Program-made: the position numbers and the translations under genes | In this document: positions 5,591-12,582 of the stretch, piece after piece | Layout of the letters: the number at the start of each line of letters is the position of its first letter | Numbering within the stretch: position 1 is the stretch's first letter | The notes under the pieces: model-generated | Told to the model about the DNA's origin: nothing | The model's input: the letters and a program-made list of their open reading frames with translations, nothing else | Databases searched by the model: none | IMG/VR virus record: IMGVR_UViG_3300044720_000060 | Span: 1 to 21,876 of that record | DNA: 21,876 bases | DNA from: a virus | Reading direction: 5' to 3' (one strand)

Positions 5591-7111
5591 ATGGCGGAGA
5601 TCACCTACTCCATCCCCACCGCCACCCCCGGCGCGCAGGAGACCCAGGACTTCCTCGACGCCGCGGCCGATATGGGCGTCGAGCGGCTGGGCGGCTTCGC
5701 CCTCTACGAGCACTACTACGACGAGGGCGGCAAGGTCCGCCTGACCGACCGCCTGCGCTCGTTCCTGCAGGCCTCGGGGCTCCAGTTCGCCGAGAACTTC
5801 TCAGAGCCGATCATCGACTCGCTGGCGGAGAAGCTGCTGGTCACCGGCTTCAACGTCGACGTCGGCGACCAGGCGCAGGCGATGGCCCAGAGCGCCGACG
5901 TCGAGGCCTCGGCCACGATCTCCTCGTGGCTCGGCGACCTCTGGCAGCAGGGCCGGATGGACGCCGAGCAGGGGACGCTGCACACGCAGGGGCTCATCAA
6001 GGGCGAGGCGTTCCTGATCGTCGACTGGGACGAGGGGGCAAAGCGCGCGCGCTTCACGTTCAACCGCCCCGAGGTCTGCCGCGCCCACTACGACGCCGAG
6101 CGCCCGAACGAGCTCGAGTACGTGGCGAAGGTCTGGTGCACCAAGAGGCTCTCCCCCACCAACCCGACCGGGCGCGCGATCGAGCGGCTGAACCTCTACT
6201 TCCCCGACCGGGTCGAGAAGTGGTACCGCGTCCAGGCCGGCGGCAAGGGCGGCTGGGAGCACCACACGGACGACGGCGAGGCCGTCTGGCCGACGCCCTG
6301 GAAGGACGGCGCGGGCAAGCCGCTCGGGATCCCCGTCGTCCACTTCCGCAACAAGCCGCTCGGCAAGCCCTCGGGCCGCTCCGAGCTTCGCGGCGTCATC
6401 CCGCAGGTCGACCTACTGAACAAGCTGGTCGTCGACCTCGCCGCCATCCTTGACTCCCAGGCTTGGCGCCAGCGCTGGGCGACCGGCATCGACGGCGACG
6501 GGTCGCAGTTCAAGAACGTCCCCGGCGACGTCTGGACGAGCTCCAGCAAGGACGCCGGGTTCGGCGACTTCGCCGCCGACGACGCCGCAGGGGTCCTGGC
6601 GGCGATCGACCAGACGCTCAACCGGATCGCCCGTCGCAGCCGCACGCCGCTGCACCTTCTCACCGGCGGCGACATGCCCTCCGGGGAGGCGCTGAAGTCC
6701 GCCGAGTCCGGGCAGACGGCCAAGGCCAAGAAGATCCACGTCGCCTGGGGCAACGGCTGGGAGGACGCGATGCTCTGCGCGCTCCGCCTGACCGAGGCCT
6801 TCGGACGCCTGCCGGTCGAGATCGACCTGGCGCGCATCGTCATCTCGACCGAGTGGGACGACCCGGTCAGCCGCAACGACAAAGAGGAGGCCGAGACCGC
6901 GCTCCTCTACCGGGAGCTCGGCGTCTCCCAGGACACGCTGCTGACCCGCATGGGCTTTGACCCCGAGCACGAGGCCGAGCAGCGAAAGCTCGAGGGCCAG
7001 GGCGCCGACGAGACGCTGGCGCGGCTGCTCGACCATGGCGCCGGCATGGGCGGCACGGCGGTGCCTCCTCCGCCTCCTTCCGTGCCGGCGCTCGCGGGGG
7101 GCGCGGCGTGA
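5591..7111 (+). CDS. portal protein (SPP1 gp6-like)
   Basis: This is a 506-residue protein from ATG 5591, adjacent to the previous stop. Portal proteins form the dodecameric DNA channel at one vertex of the capsid. Recognisable stretches are the N-terminal helices with FAENFSEPIIDSLAEKLL, the long stem-like region RGVIPQVDLLNKLVVDLAAI, and LHLLTGGDMPSGEALKSAE near residue 365, which is characteristic of SPP1-type portals in actinobacteriophages. Length is normal for the family and the position after TerL is standard. The C-terminus is a low-complexity Pro/Gly/Ala tail. The stop overlaps the next start as GTGA. Confidence 0.93.
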   Translation: MAEITYSIPTATPGAQETQDFLDAAADMGVERLGGFALYEHYYDEGGKVRLTDRLRSFLQASGLQFAENFSEPIIDSLAEKLLVTGFNVDVGDQAQAMAQSADVEASATISSWLGDLWQQGRMDAEQGTLHTQGLIKGEAFLIVDWDEGAKRARFTFNRPEVCRAHYDAERPNELEYVAKVWCTKRLSPTNPTGRAIERLNLYFPDRVEKWYRVQAGGKGGWEHHTDDGEAVWPTPWKDGAGKPLGIPVVHFRNKPLGKPSGRSELRGVIPQVDLLNKLVVDLAAILDSQAWRQRWATGIDGDGSQFKNVPGDVWTSSSKDAGFGDFAADDAAGVLAAIDQTLNRIARRSRTPLHLLTGGDMPSGEALKSAESGQTAKAKKIHVAWGNGWEDAMLCALRLTEAFGRLPVEIDLARIVISTEWDDPVSRNDKEEAETALLYRELGVSQDTLLTRMGFDPEHEAEQRKLEGQGADETLARLLDHGAGMGGTAVPPPPPSVPALAGGAA

Positions 7112-7206
7112 GCCTCTGGGAGTGGTGGCGCGCGTGGGATGGCGTGCCGGCCGAGCGCGACGAGCCCGACGCAGAGCCGCCCGTGCGCAGGGAGGCCACC
7201 TCGTGA
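7108..7206 (+). CDS. tiny Trp-rich acidic peptide, unknown
   Basis: This is a 32-residue frame from GTG 7108 with GTGA overlaps at both ends, embedded in the portal-to-head gene run. The sequence starts MSLWEWWRAWDG and continues with an acidic and proline-rich tail. The coupled junctions are the main reason to believe it. It is too short for family assignment. Confidence 0.45.
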   Translation: MSLWEWWRAWDGVPAERDEPDAEPPVRREATS

Positions 7207-7280
7207 GCGCCGAGATCTACCACCTCGCCACGCTGGTCATCGTCGCGGCCGTCTTCGTGCTCGTGCTGGTGAGGCGCTGA
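7203..7280 (+). CDS. 25-residue single-pass membrane peptide
   Basis: This is a 25-residue frame from GTG 7203 (GTGA overlap upstream, TGATG overlap downstream). Residues 7-23 (HLATLVIVAAVFVLVLV) form an uninterrupted hydrophobic helix followed by RR, a classic single membrane span with a positive cytoplasmic end. Phages do use short membrane peptides, for example as holin-like or exclusion factors. A position between portal and minor head protein is unusual for either. The coding assignment rests on perfect junctions and the hydrophobic pattern. Confidence 0.5.
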   Translation: MSAEIYHLATLVIVAAVFVLVLVRR

Positions 7281-7564
7281 TGGCCGAACGCCGCGCTCTG
7301 CGGGCACGTGACGGGCGCGCCGCCGCCGGGGCGACTCCCGGGCCTCCGGAACGGCAGAGGGCGTCTGAGGACGACACGGCTGTCTGGGTGCCGACCTACG
7401 GCGTGGGCACGGCCGGGCCGCTGTGCGAGATCGACTGGACCCGCGGCGAGAAGGTCCCGCCGTGGCGCCAGCCGCTCGGCTTCGCGCCGCCGGAGGGCCG
7501 CACGCCGCGCTGCATCCGCACGCTCGTCGTCATCACGGGCTACCGGCCGCGGGGGCCGCGATGA
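7280..7564 (+). CDS. hypothetical protein in the head module
   Basis: This is a 94-residue protein from ATG 7280 (TGATG overlap). The N-terminal 30 residues are Arg/Ala/Pro-rich and probably disordered. Residues about 34-90 (AVWVPTYGVGTAGPLCEIDW, then a Pro-rich loop and CIRTLVVITGYRP) look like a small beta-rich unit. No known motif is seen. It ends with an ATGA overlap to the next gene and is probably co-translated. Function is unknown; a virion role is possible from location only. Confidence 0.55.
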   Translation: MAERRALRARDGRAAAGATPGPPERQRASEDDTAVWVPTYGVGTAGPLCEIDWTRGEKVPPWRQPLGFAPPEGRTPRCIRTLVVITGYRPRGPR

Positions 7565-7773
7565 GCACCGTCCGCCGCGCCGCAAGCGACGGACTCAGGC
7601 TGCTGCAACTCGTCGTCATTCCGGGCGACCCGGATCCGTTCCGCATCGCCACCCCGGATGGCGAGCTTCTCGGCGGCCTCACCAACATCAGCGTTGACGC
7701 CGAGGTCCGATTCCAGCGGGTCACGTTCACCGTGAACCAGGTCGCCGTCGTGGTCAGGGAGGCCACCGCATGA
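7561..7773 (+). CDS. hypothetical small protein in the head module
   Basis: This is a 70-residue protein from ATG 7561 (ATGA overlap at both ends). The middle, LVVIPGDPDPFRIATPDGEL, and the later VRFQRVTFTVNQVAVVVRE suggest a compact beta fold. Codon usage is a little less G/C-biased than in neighbours. No family was recognised. Confidence 0.55.
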   Translation: MSTVRRAASDGLRLLQLVVIPGDPDPFRIATPDGELLGGLTNISVDAEVRFQRVTFTVNQVAVVVREATA

Positions 7774-7937
7774 GCGCCGGACGCAAGCGCTACCACGGGG
7801 TTTCCGACGCCGATCTCAAGGCCCGTCTGAGCACAGCCAAGGCCCGCGAAATCGTGTTCCTTCTCGACGAGCTGGATCGACGGGAGCGGGAACGCTCACG
7901 GCTACTGCGGACATTCCGCACGGGGGCCGCGGCATGA
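7770..7937 (+). CDS. small basic helical protein upstream of the minor head protein
   Basis: This is a 55-residue protein from ATG 7770, with ATGA overlaps on both sides. It begins MSAGRKRYHGVSDADLKARL and continues with a charged amphipathic helix (IVFLLDELDRRERERSRLL). The composition would suit a small nucleic-acid-binding or helical adaptor protein, but no motif identifies it. Coupling to the following head gene is evident from the overlap. Confidence 0.55.
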   Translation: MSAGRKRYHGVSDADLKARLSTAKAREIVFLLDELDRRERERSRLLRTFRTGAAA

Positions 7938-8956
7938 GCACCGCCCGCGTCTGGATGGCAGAGCGCCAGCGCCGCCTCGACCGTGACCTCCTGGCCGCCT
8001 ACCGGATCGCCCGCGCCGGGATCCTGGAGCGGATCGACGAGCTCCTGGCGGTGCGTGCCGGCGGCAGCGAGCTGACCCGCGCGCAGCTGATGCGCGAGCG
8101 CCGGCTCACGCGGCTCCTGGCCGACGTCGAGGACCGCATCCGCGTGTTCACCGGAGAGGCAGAGGTGCTGGTGCTCCGCGCCCAGGGTGACGCCGTCGCC
8201 GGCGCCGCCACCCACACCGTGGACGCCGTGATGAGCCAGCTCCCGCCCGGCATGGGCTTCACGCCCTCCTTCCCCGACCGCCCCTTCTCGGAGCTCGTGG
8301 GCCGGCTCAGTAGCGGCAGGCCGCTCTCGGCGCTCCTGAACACGCTCGCCCCGATGGCGTCCCAGGCCGTGCGTCAGTCGCTGATCGAGGGCGTGGCGCT
8401 CGGACGCAATCCACGGGCGATCGCGCGCGACATGCGCCGGGTGACGGCGATGCCGGCGGCGCGGGCGCTCACGATCGCGCGCACCGAGGTGATCGGGACC
8501 TTCCGCGAGGCGGGCCGTCAGACGATGGCTGCCAACCGGGCGGTGCTGGCGGGCTGGGTCTGGAACGCCCAGCTCGGGTCGCGCACCTGCGCCTCCTGCA
8601 TCGCCCAGAACGGATCGCTCCACAGCGTGGACGAGCCGATGACAAGTCACCCGAACTGCCGCTGCAGCTGCGACCCACAGACCAAGTCCTGGGCCGAGCT
8701 CGGCTTCCCCGACGTCCCCGAGACCCGGATCACGCCCCGCTCCGGCGAGGACTGGTTCGCAGAGCAGTCGCCCGCCTTCCAGCTGGCGGCGCTCGGTCCC
8801 GCAAAGCACGCGGCCTACGCCCGCGGCGACATCCATCTCGGCGACCTCGTGCAGCGCACCACGAGCCGCGTCTGGGGCCCGGGCTCGAGCGAGGGATCGC
8901 TCGCCCACGCGCTCTCGCAGGCAGAGGCCCGCAGGACCCGGAGGGTCGCAGCGTGA
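7934..8956 (+). CDS. minor head / head morphogenesis protein, Mu gpF-like
   Basis: This is a 340-residue protein from ATG 7934. Residues 175-195 (AARALTIARTEVIGTFREAG) and 206-244, containing C219-x2-C222 and the terminal HPNCRC (239-244), match the Mu F / SPP1 gp7-like head morphogenesis domain. In that domain a Cys/His cluster probably binds metal. Such proteins enter the prohead with portal and scaffold and act in capsid assembly or DNA ejection. The N-terminal 100 residues are helical and the C-terminal 90 residues are less conserved in type. The position between portal and scaffold is standard for the family. Confidence 0.9.
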   Translation: MSTARVWMAERQRRLDRDLLAAYRIARAGILERIDELLAVRAGGSELTRAQLMRERRLTRLLADVEDRIRVFTGEAEVLVLRAQGDAVAGAATHTVDAVMSQLPPGMGFTPSFPDRPFSELVGRLSSGRPLSALLNTLAPMASQAVRQSLIEGVALGRNPRAIARDMRRVTAMPAARALTIARTEVIGTFREAGRQTMAANRAVLAGWVWNAQLGSRTCASCIAQNGSLHSVDEPMTSHPNCRCSCDPQTKSWAELGFPDVPETRITPRSGEDWFAEQSPAFQLAALGPAKHAAYARGDIHLGDLVQRTTSRVWGPGSSEGSLAHALSQAEARRTRRVAA

Positions 8957-8971
8957 CCCTCGCCACGACCA

Positions 8972-8977
8972 CAAGGA
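8972..8977 (+). promoter_or_regulatory. ribosome-binding site of the scaffold gene
   Basis: AAGGAG lies nine bases before GTG 8987. It fixes the GTG as the scaffold start, in a rare non-overlapping junction where the upstream stop is at 8954-8956. Confidence 0.75.
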
Positions 8978-8986
8978 GACGCCCAG

Positions 8987-9664
8987 GTGGCTGACCCCGC
9001 CCCGCCCACCGCGCCTGCGGCAGACCCGCCCGCGCCCGACCCGACGCCCACCCCGGCGCCGCCGCCAGACCCCGCCCCGCCGGACGAGCCGTTCGACAGG
9101 GACCGGGCGATGGCGACCATCACCAAGCTCCGCGAGGCCGAGAAGCAGGGCAAGGCCGCCGCCCGCGAGCGCGACGACCTGGCCGCCCGCATCAAGGCGA
9201 TCGAGGACGCCAAGCTCTCGGAGCAGGAGAAGCAGACCCGCGAGCTCGCAGCCCTGCAGGCCGAGAAGGCCGCCTGGGCGACCGAGCGGCGCGAGCATGC
9301 GCTCCAGATCGCCGTCTACGCACAGCAGGCCGAGCTCGGGATCACCGACCCCGACCTCGCGCTCCTGGCGCTCGACCGCTCGAAGGTCGAGTTCGGCGCG
9401 GACGGGAAGCCCACGAACGTCACCGAGGCGCTGAACGCGCTGCTCGAGCAGCGCCCCATCCTCAAGGGCACGGCCAAGGCGCCGACAGCCCCACGTATCG
9501 ACTCGGGTGCAGGCACCCACGCCGGCGGTCCGACCCCGCCGCTGACCTCCGAGGAGCTCGCCGTGGCACGCGCCGCGGGGATGAGCGCCGAGGAGTACGC
9601 GATGGCCAAGACCGCCACCACCGTCACCGACTGGCAGACCAAGAGGTCCCCAGCGACGGCCTGA
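8987..9664 (+). CDS. capsid scaffolding protein
   Basis: This is a 225-residue protein from GTG 8987. The first 35 residues are a Pro/Ala/Asp low-complexity segment. Residues 40-112 are a long charged coiled coil (KLREAEKQGKAAARERDD and onward). Then comes GITDPDLALLALDRSKVEF (118-136), a segment typical of phage scaffolds, and a flexible tail with a final helical capsid-binding-like region. Scaffolds direct assembly of the major capsid protein into a prohead and are then removed. Position before the cement and capsid genes is canonical. No protease motif is present, so it is not a fused protease-scaffold. Confidence 0.88.
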   Translation: MADPAPPTAPAADPPAPDPTPTPAPPPDPAPPDEPFDRDRAMATITKLREAEKQGKAAARERDDLAARIKAIEDAKLSEQEKQTRELAALQAEKAAWATERREHALQIAVYAQQAELGITDPDLALLALDRSKVEFGADGKPTNVTEALNALLEQRPILKGTAKAPTAPRIDSGAGTHAGGPTPPLTSEELAVARAAGMSAEEYAMAKTATTVTDWQTKRSPATA

Positions 9665-9689
9665 CCCCGAGGGGTGCGCGACGCCGCCC

Positions 9690-9711
9690 CCTCTCTGAAG
9701 TGAAAGAGAGG
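9690..9711 (+). promoter_or_regulatory. hairpin that would sequester the ribosome-binding site of the capsid cement gene
   Basis: CCTCTCT (9690-9696) pairs perfectly with AGAGAGG (9705-9711) around an eight-base loop. The 3' arm is the only purine-rich Shine-Dalgarno-like sequence before ATG 9717. Folding would hide it, so translation of this gene may be modulated. Confidence 0.45.
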
Positions 9712-9716
9712 TGCAC

Positions 9717-10133
9717 ATGGCCGGATTTGCGTTCCGTTACCGGCTGTCGGGTGGCGCGCCGACCATCCAGGACTTCCTGTTCAAGGACACCGAGACCATC
9801 ACCAAGGGCGACATGGTCAACCTCGAGTCGGGGCAGCTCGACCTGGGGGCGACCGGCGACACCGGCTTTCTCGGGGTGGCGCTCGAGACCAAGGCCGGCA
9901 CCAGCGCCGTCAGCCGCATGACCTGCATCACCGACTCCGACGCCGTGTACGCCGTGGTCGACGCGAACGCCCGCCTCATGGGCGCGACGCTCGACATCGC
10001 CGGCGCCACCGGCGCCCAGACGGTCGCGACCTCCTCCAACAAGGAGTTCGTCTGCGCCACCGAGTCGTCTGCCACCGAGGAGACGCTCGTGATGTTCAAC
10101 ACCGGCAAGCACCTGAAGAACAAGGCCCAGTAA
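9717..10133 (+). CDS. capsid cement / head decoration protein
   Basis: This is a 138-residue protein. ATG 9717 is preferred over in-frame GTG 9711 because AGAGAGG ends six bases before it. The protein is beta-rich: FKDTETITKGDMVNLESG is followed by GDTGFLGVALETKAGTS and short strands to the end. This pattern, with a GVALE segment, is typical of the DUF2190-like capsid cement proteins encoded just before or after the major capsid gene. They bind the outside of the mature capsid and stabilise it. It sits between scaffold and major capsid gene, as expected. Confidence 0.82.
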   Translation: MAGFAFRYRLSGGAPTIQDFLFKDTETITKGDMVNLESGQLDLGATGDTGFLGVALETKAGTSAVSRMTCITDSDAVYAVVDANARLMGATLDIAGATGAQTVATSSNKEFVCATESSATEETLVMFNTGKHLKNKAQ

Positions 10134-10143
10134 GGGGAGGTGA
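10134..10143 (+). promoter_or_regulatory. strong ribosome-binding site of the major capsid gene
   Basis: GGGGAGGTGA directly follows the cement gene stop and precedes ATG 10149. The identical ten bases occur at 11717-11726 before ATG 11733. This suggests strong translation of both and a common junction design. Confidence 0.8.
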
Positions 10144-10148
10144 GATAG

Positions 10149-11099
10149 ATGCCCGCAACACCACAGCATTGGGCGGCGCTCGTCGAGCCTGTCCTCAATC
10201 GGCAGTTCTTCTACGTCGGCTTCGGCGGCGAGGGCAGGCGTCAGTCGCTGCTTGACCGCCTGTTCAACATCCAGACCTCGCAGTACGCCGAGGAGAAGAC
10301 GATGAGCCTCGGCGGCTTCTCGACGCAGGGCTGGAACTTCGAGGACTCGGGCCGCGTGCAGTACGACGAGCGCGCCAAGGGATACGAGAAGACCTTCGCC
10401 CATCACGAGTTCGCCAAGGGCTTCATCGTCACCCGCAGGCTCATGGACGACAACCGCCTCTCGACCGTCTTCCGGGACGCGCGCGAGCTCGGGGACTCGG
10501 CCTTCCGGATGCGCGAGAAGGCCGGCGCCAACGTCTTCGCCCAGGGCTTCTCCAACGCGACGACGGCGACGCTCGACCAGTACGGCACCGACGCGGTCGG
10601 GCCGGATGGGGTGGCGCTCCTCTCCGACGCCCACCCGGCGCCACCCGGCGCCGGCGGCTCCACCCAGTCGAACGAGGGCACGCTGGCCCTGACGGCCGCA
10701 AACCTCGGGACCGTCCGCGCGGCGATGATGAGCTTCAAGGACTACCAGGGCGACCTGCTGAACGTGATGCCGGACACCCTGCTCGTGCCGCCGGAGCTCG
10801 AGGACACGGCGCTCACGATCGTGCGCTCCCAGCAGGACCCGACGAGCGCCAACAACGCCATCAACCCGCAGGCCGGCCGCTTCCAGGTGATCGTCTGGCA
10901 CTACCTCGCGGACTCGAACGCCTGGTTCCTGATCGACTCGTCGCTCATGCGCCAGCACCTTCACTGGTTCGACCGGATCCCGCTCGAGTTCGGCCGCGAG
11001 GAGGACTTCGACACCTTCCAGGCCAAGTTCCGCGCCTACCAGCGCTTCAGCCTGGGCTGGTCAGATTGGAGATTTATTTATGGCGAGAATCCGTCCTAG
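10149..11099 (+). CDS. major capsid protein, HK97-fold, Mu gpT-like
   Basis: This is a 316-residue protein from ATG 10149 with a very strong ribosome-binding site. It is the shell subunit of the icosahedral head. Signs are an N-terminal arm with the long YAEEKTMSLGGFSTQGW segment, FAKGFIVTRRLMDD, helix DSAFRMREKAGANVFAQGF, and the LLSDAHPAPPGAGGSTQSN loop. The later NVMPDTLLVPPELEDTAL and WFLIDSSLMRQHLHWF also match Mu gpT-like capsid proteins of siphoviruses. No delta domain is present, consistent with a separate scaffold gene. The last 12 codons (from about 11062) switch to A/T-ending codons, including AGA, TTT, ATT and TAT, exactly where an antisense endonuclease gene overlaps. Confidence 0.93.
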   Translation: MPATPQHWAALVEPVLNRQFFYVGFGGEGRRQSLLDRLFNIQTSQYAEEKTMSLGGFSTQGWNFEDSGRVQYDERAKGYEKTFAHHEFAKGFIVTRRLMDDNRLSTVFRDARELGDSAFRMREKAGANVFAQGFSNATTATLDQYGTDAVGPDGVALLSDAHPAPPGAGGSTQSNEGTLALTAANLGTVRAAMMSFKDYQGDLLNVMPDTLLVPPELEDTALTIVRSQQDPTSANNAINPQAGRFQVIVWHYLADSNAWFLIDSSLMRQHLHWFDRIPLEFGREEDFDTFQAKFRAYQRFSLGWSDWRFIYGENPS

Positions 11100-11670
11100 T
11101 TATAGCTAGGACCTCGGACCGAGTCTTCAGACCATGACAGTCACCGCAGAGCGCCTGTCCATTGGCCACATCGTTCGTGCCGCCGCGGTGGCACGGCACG
11201 ATGTGGTCGTACTGGAGGCGCTCGGTCGCCCCGCACTGTTCGCACCGGTATCCGGCGCGCTCCAGGATCAGCCGCTTCATGCGATCACTGAACTCCTGGC
11301 CGCGTCGTCGGTTGCGGACCGGGTACCGCTCGGTCCGCAGGCTCACGAAGTAGCAGGCCTGCGAGCAGTAGAGGCGCCCTATGTGACCAAGCACGCACGT
11401 CTTGCCGCAGAGGGCGCAGACCTGCATCGTCCACCCGATCTTGCCGTTCCCACGGCAGGCCATGGAGCAGAAGCGGCGCGCCTCCCAGTAGGCCAGCGAC
11501 CAGTCCCTGTCCTTCTCGAACTCCCGTCCGCAGCGCTCGCACGGCTTGGTCGGCTGATCCTTCAGCTTCGAGCAGCGGCGACCGCAGAAGGTGTTCCGCC
11601 AGTCCTTCGGGACGAAGGTGACACCGCACCGGGGGCATACCTTCGTGCGGTCAAGTCGCGGTCGTCCCAT
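11074..11670 (-). CDS. HNH homing endonuclease with three zinc ribbons
   Basis: This is a 198-residue protein on the minus strand from ATG at 11670. Residues 12-33, 44-72 and 85-106 each have a C-x2-C...C-x3-C zinc ribbon, so there are three in series, probably DNA-binding. Residues 143-182 are a classic HNH domain: CEQCG, then DHIVPCHRGG (D155-H156), N170, and ALCGDCH (C175, C178, H179). The gene overlaps the 3' end of the major capsid gene by 26 bases, and its last eight residues are read from capsid-gene antisense. It is free-standing, not inside an intron or intein, since the capsid gene is intact. Related roles are gene homing and marker exclusion. Codon bias is weaker than in neighbours. 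Confidence 0.9.
   Translation of the reverse strand: MGRPRLDRTKVCPRCGVTFVPKDWRNTFCGRRCSKLKDQPTKPCERCGREFEKDRDWSLAYWEARRFCSMACRGNGKIGWTMQVCALCGKTCVLGHIGRLYCSQACYFVSLRTERYPVRNRRRGQEFSDRMKRLILERAGYRCEQCGATERLQYDHIVPCHRGGTNDVANGQALCGDCHGLKTRSEVLAITRTDSRHK
11093..11112. other. hairpin at the major capsid stop codon and insertion boundary
   Basis: GTCCTAG (11093-11099) and CTAGGAC (11106-11112) pair perfectly over seven bases around the six-base loop TTATAG. No U-tract follows on either strand, so a Rho-independent terminator is not supported. It marks the left edge of the endonuclease insertion and could be part of its target or a fold at the mRNA end. Confidence 0.4.
11095..11100 (+). repeat. 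6-bp direct repeat flanking the first endonuclease (second copy 11706-11711)
   Basis: CCTAGT occurs at the capsid stop codon and again just before the ribosome-binding site of the gene at 11733. Joining the two copies removes 611 bp and leaves capsid TAG, then GGGGAGGTGA, then ATG with normal spacing. The repeat is short, so chance is possible, but its placement is exact. Confidence 0.45.
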
Positions 11671-11678
11671 GCACTAGG

Positions 11679-11684
11679 AGCGTA
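11679..11684 (-). promoter_or_regulatory. possible -10 element for the endonuclease at 11670
   Basis: On the minus strand TACGCT (a TAnnnT hexamer) lies eight bases before ATG, with no Shine-Dalgarno sequence in between. That spacing suits a leaderless transcript. No convincing -35 was seen, so the call is weak alone and gains support from similar spacing at the other two minus-strand endonucleases. Confidence 0.3.
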
Positions 11685-11732
11685 TGCGATGAACCCATGT
11701 AACACCCTAGTCGTTCGGGGAGGTGATCTCCG

Positions 11733-12059
11733 ATGGGGCTGACGAACTTCCCTGACGGAATCAGCGGCGTCGGAGGCGCAGCCATCCCCGGCTACGTGTC
11801 GGACACCTCCGGTAACGCCAAGTTCGCCGCCGGCACCGCGATCATCACCGCCGGCGGGTCGGTGACCGTGGGCACCGGCCTCACCACGGTGAACTTCGCC
11901 ATGGCGAGCGCCTATGGCCTTCTCGCCGGCACCGCGGACTTCGACCAGGTCTCCGCCCAGCCCACGACCGGCGGCTCGATCTTCCTGCGCTCGCAGTCGG
12001 GCGGCGGCACGGCGTCCGTGTCGCCCGGCACGGCGACCTGGTGGGCGGTGGGCACCTGA
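11733..12059 (+). CDS. small Gly/Ala/Ser/Thr-rich virion-like protein
   Basis: This is a 108-residue protein from ATG 11733 with the strong site GGGGAGGTGA. It begins MGLTNFPDGISGVGGAAIPG and continues with beta-strand-like segments (AGTAIITAGGSVTVGTGL, GGTASVSPGTATWWAVGT). Proteins of this type, with a LTNFPdGI start, are commonly encoded after the capsid gene of tailed phages. They are presumed to be head-associated or head-fibre proteins. No enzymatic motif is present. The assignment is by composition and position, so the function is tentative. Confidence 0.7.
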   Translation: MGLTNFPDGISGVGGAAIPGYVSDTSGNAKFAAGTAIITAGGSVTVGTGLTTVNFAMASAYGLLAGTADFDQVSAQPTTGGSIFLRSQSGGGTASVSPGTATWWAVGT

Positions 12060-12247
12060 TGGCCGCCACCGCCGCGCTCTCGGCGGCCTACGAGCGGCTT
12101 CATCCCGGGGCGGTCCGGGATGAGGCCCAGAAGGCCGAGCGGATGCAGCGCCTCGTCCGTGCCGACAAGGCGCCGGCACCATCACGCCGCGGCTCGTCCC
12201 GCGGCGCGATCCTGGTGCCGGCGCTCCCCTGGAAGGAGGCGTCGTGA
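12059..12247 (+). CDS. small basic protein, unknown, in the head module
   Basis: This is a 62-residue protein from ATG 12059, overlapping the previous stop as TGATG. An upstream in-frame start would overlap the previous gene more. An N-terminal helix (AALSAAYERLHPGAVRDEAQ) is followed by a basic linker with Ser-Arg residues and a hydrophobic end, ILVPALPW. No family was recognised. Junctions and codon usage support coding. Confidence 0.6.
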   Translation: MAATAALSAAYERLHPGAVRDEAQKAERMQRLVRADKAPAPSRRGSSRGAILVPALPWKEAS

Positions 12248-12579
12248 GCGACCTGGAGGAGCTGACCGTCGCCGAGCTTCGCGAGATGGCGCGCGAGCAG
12301 GGCATCCCGGTCACGGGGCTGAACAAGGCGGACCTGATCGACGCGCTCGGGGCGGGACAGGGTGATGGGACATCCGCAAAGGCAGAAGAGCCGCAGGACG
12401 GCTCTGCGACAGAGATCGCAGCGGACATTCCCTCGGACAACCTGATCCCGATCGAGCGGCGCATGTCGGGGCGCTGGTGGTGCCCGGTCTGCGGCCACGA
12501 TCAGCTGACCGAGGTGAGGACCTGCGAGCAGTGCGGCGCGGTGCGCGTGGGCACGTCGGTGCGGCCGGCGGGGGGCTAG
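12244..12579 (+). CDS. Rho-N/SAP-like plus zinc-ribbon protein
   Basis: This is a 111-residue protein from GTG 12244, with AAGGAGG just upstream and a GTGA overlap. Residues 5-37 (LEELTVAELREMAREQGIPV, then LNKADLIDAL) match the small Rho N-terminal / SAP / HeH helix-extended-loop-helix fold, which often binds nucleic acid. An acidic linker follows, then a four-Cys zinc ribbon (C80-x2-C83...C94-x2-C97). Rho-N-like domains are frequent in small proteins of phage head modules, often next to capsid and connector genes. A role in DNA or connector contact is inferred. The combination with a zinc ribbon is less usual. Confidence 0.7.
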   Translation: MSDLEELTVAELREMAREQGIPVTGLNKADLIDALGAGQGDGTSAKAEEPQDGSATEIAADIPSDNLIPIERRMSGRWWCPVCGHDQLTEVRTCEQCGAVRVGTSVRPAGG

Positions 12580-12582
12580 GCG

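Noticed and set aside
7790-9718. Long minus-strand open frame (642 codons) opposite the head protein and scaffold genes
   Set aside because: In high-GC coding DNA antisense frames stay open by codon bias. The translation is Arg/Gly/Val-rich with no motif, while the plus strand has recognisable genes.
9624-10964. Minus-strand open frame (446 codons) opposite the cement and capsid genes
   Set aside because: It is a shadow of strongly biased capsid coding sequence.
11093-11112. Hairpin considered as a Rho-independent terminator
   Set aside because: The stem is only seven bases with four A/T pairs, and no U-run follows on either strand.
11074-11670. The endonuclease genes considered as intron- or intein-encoded
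   Set aside because: The neighbouring structural genes are intact and have normal termini, and no splicing motifs or split frames were seen.
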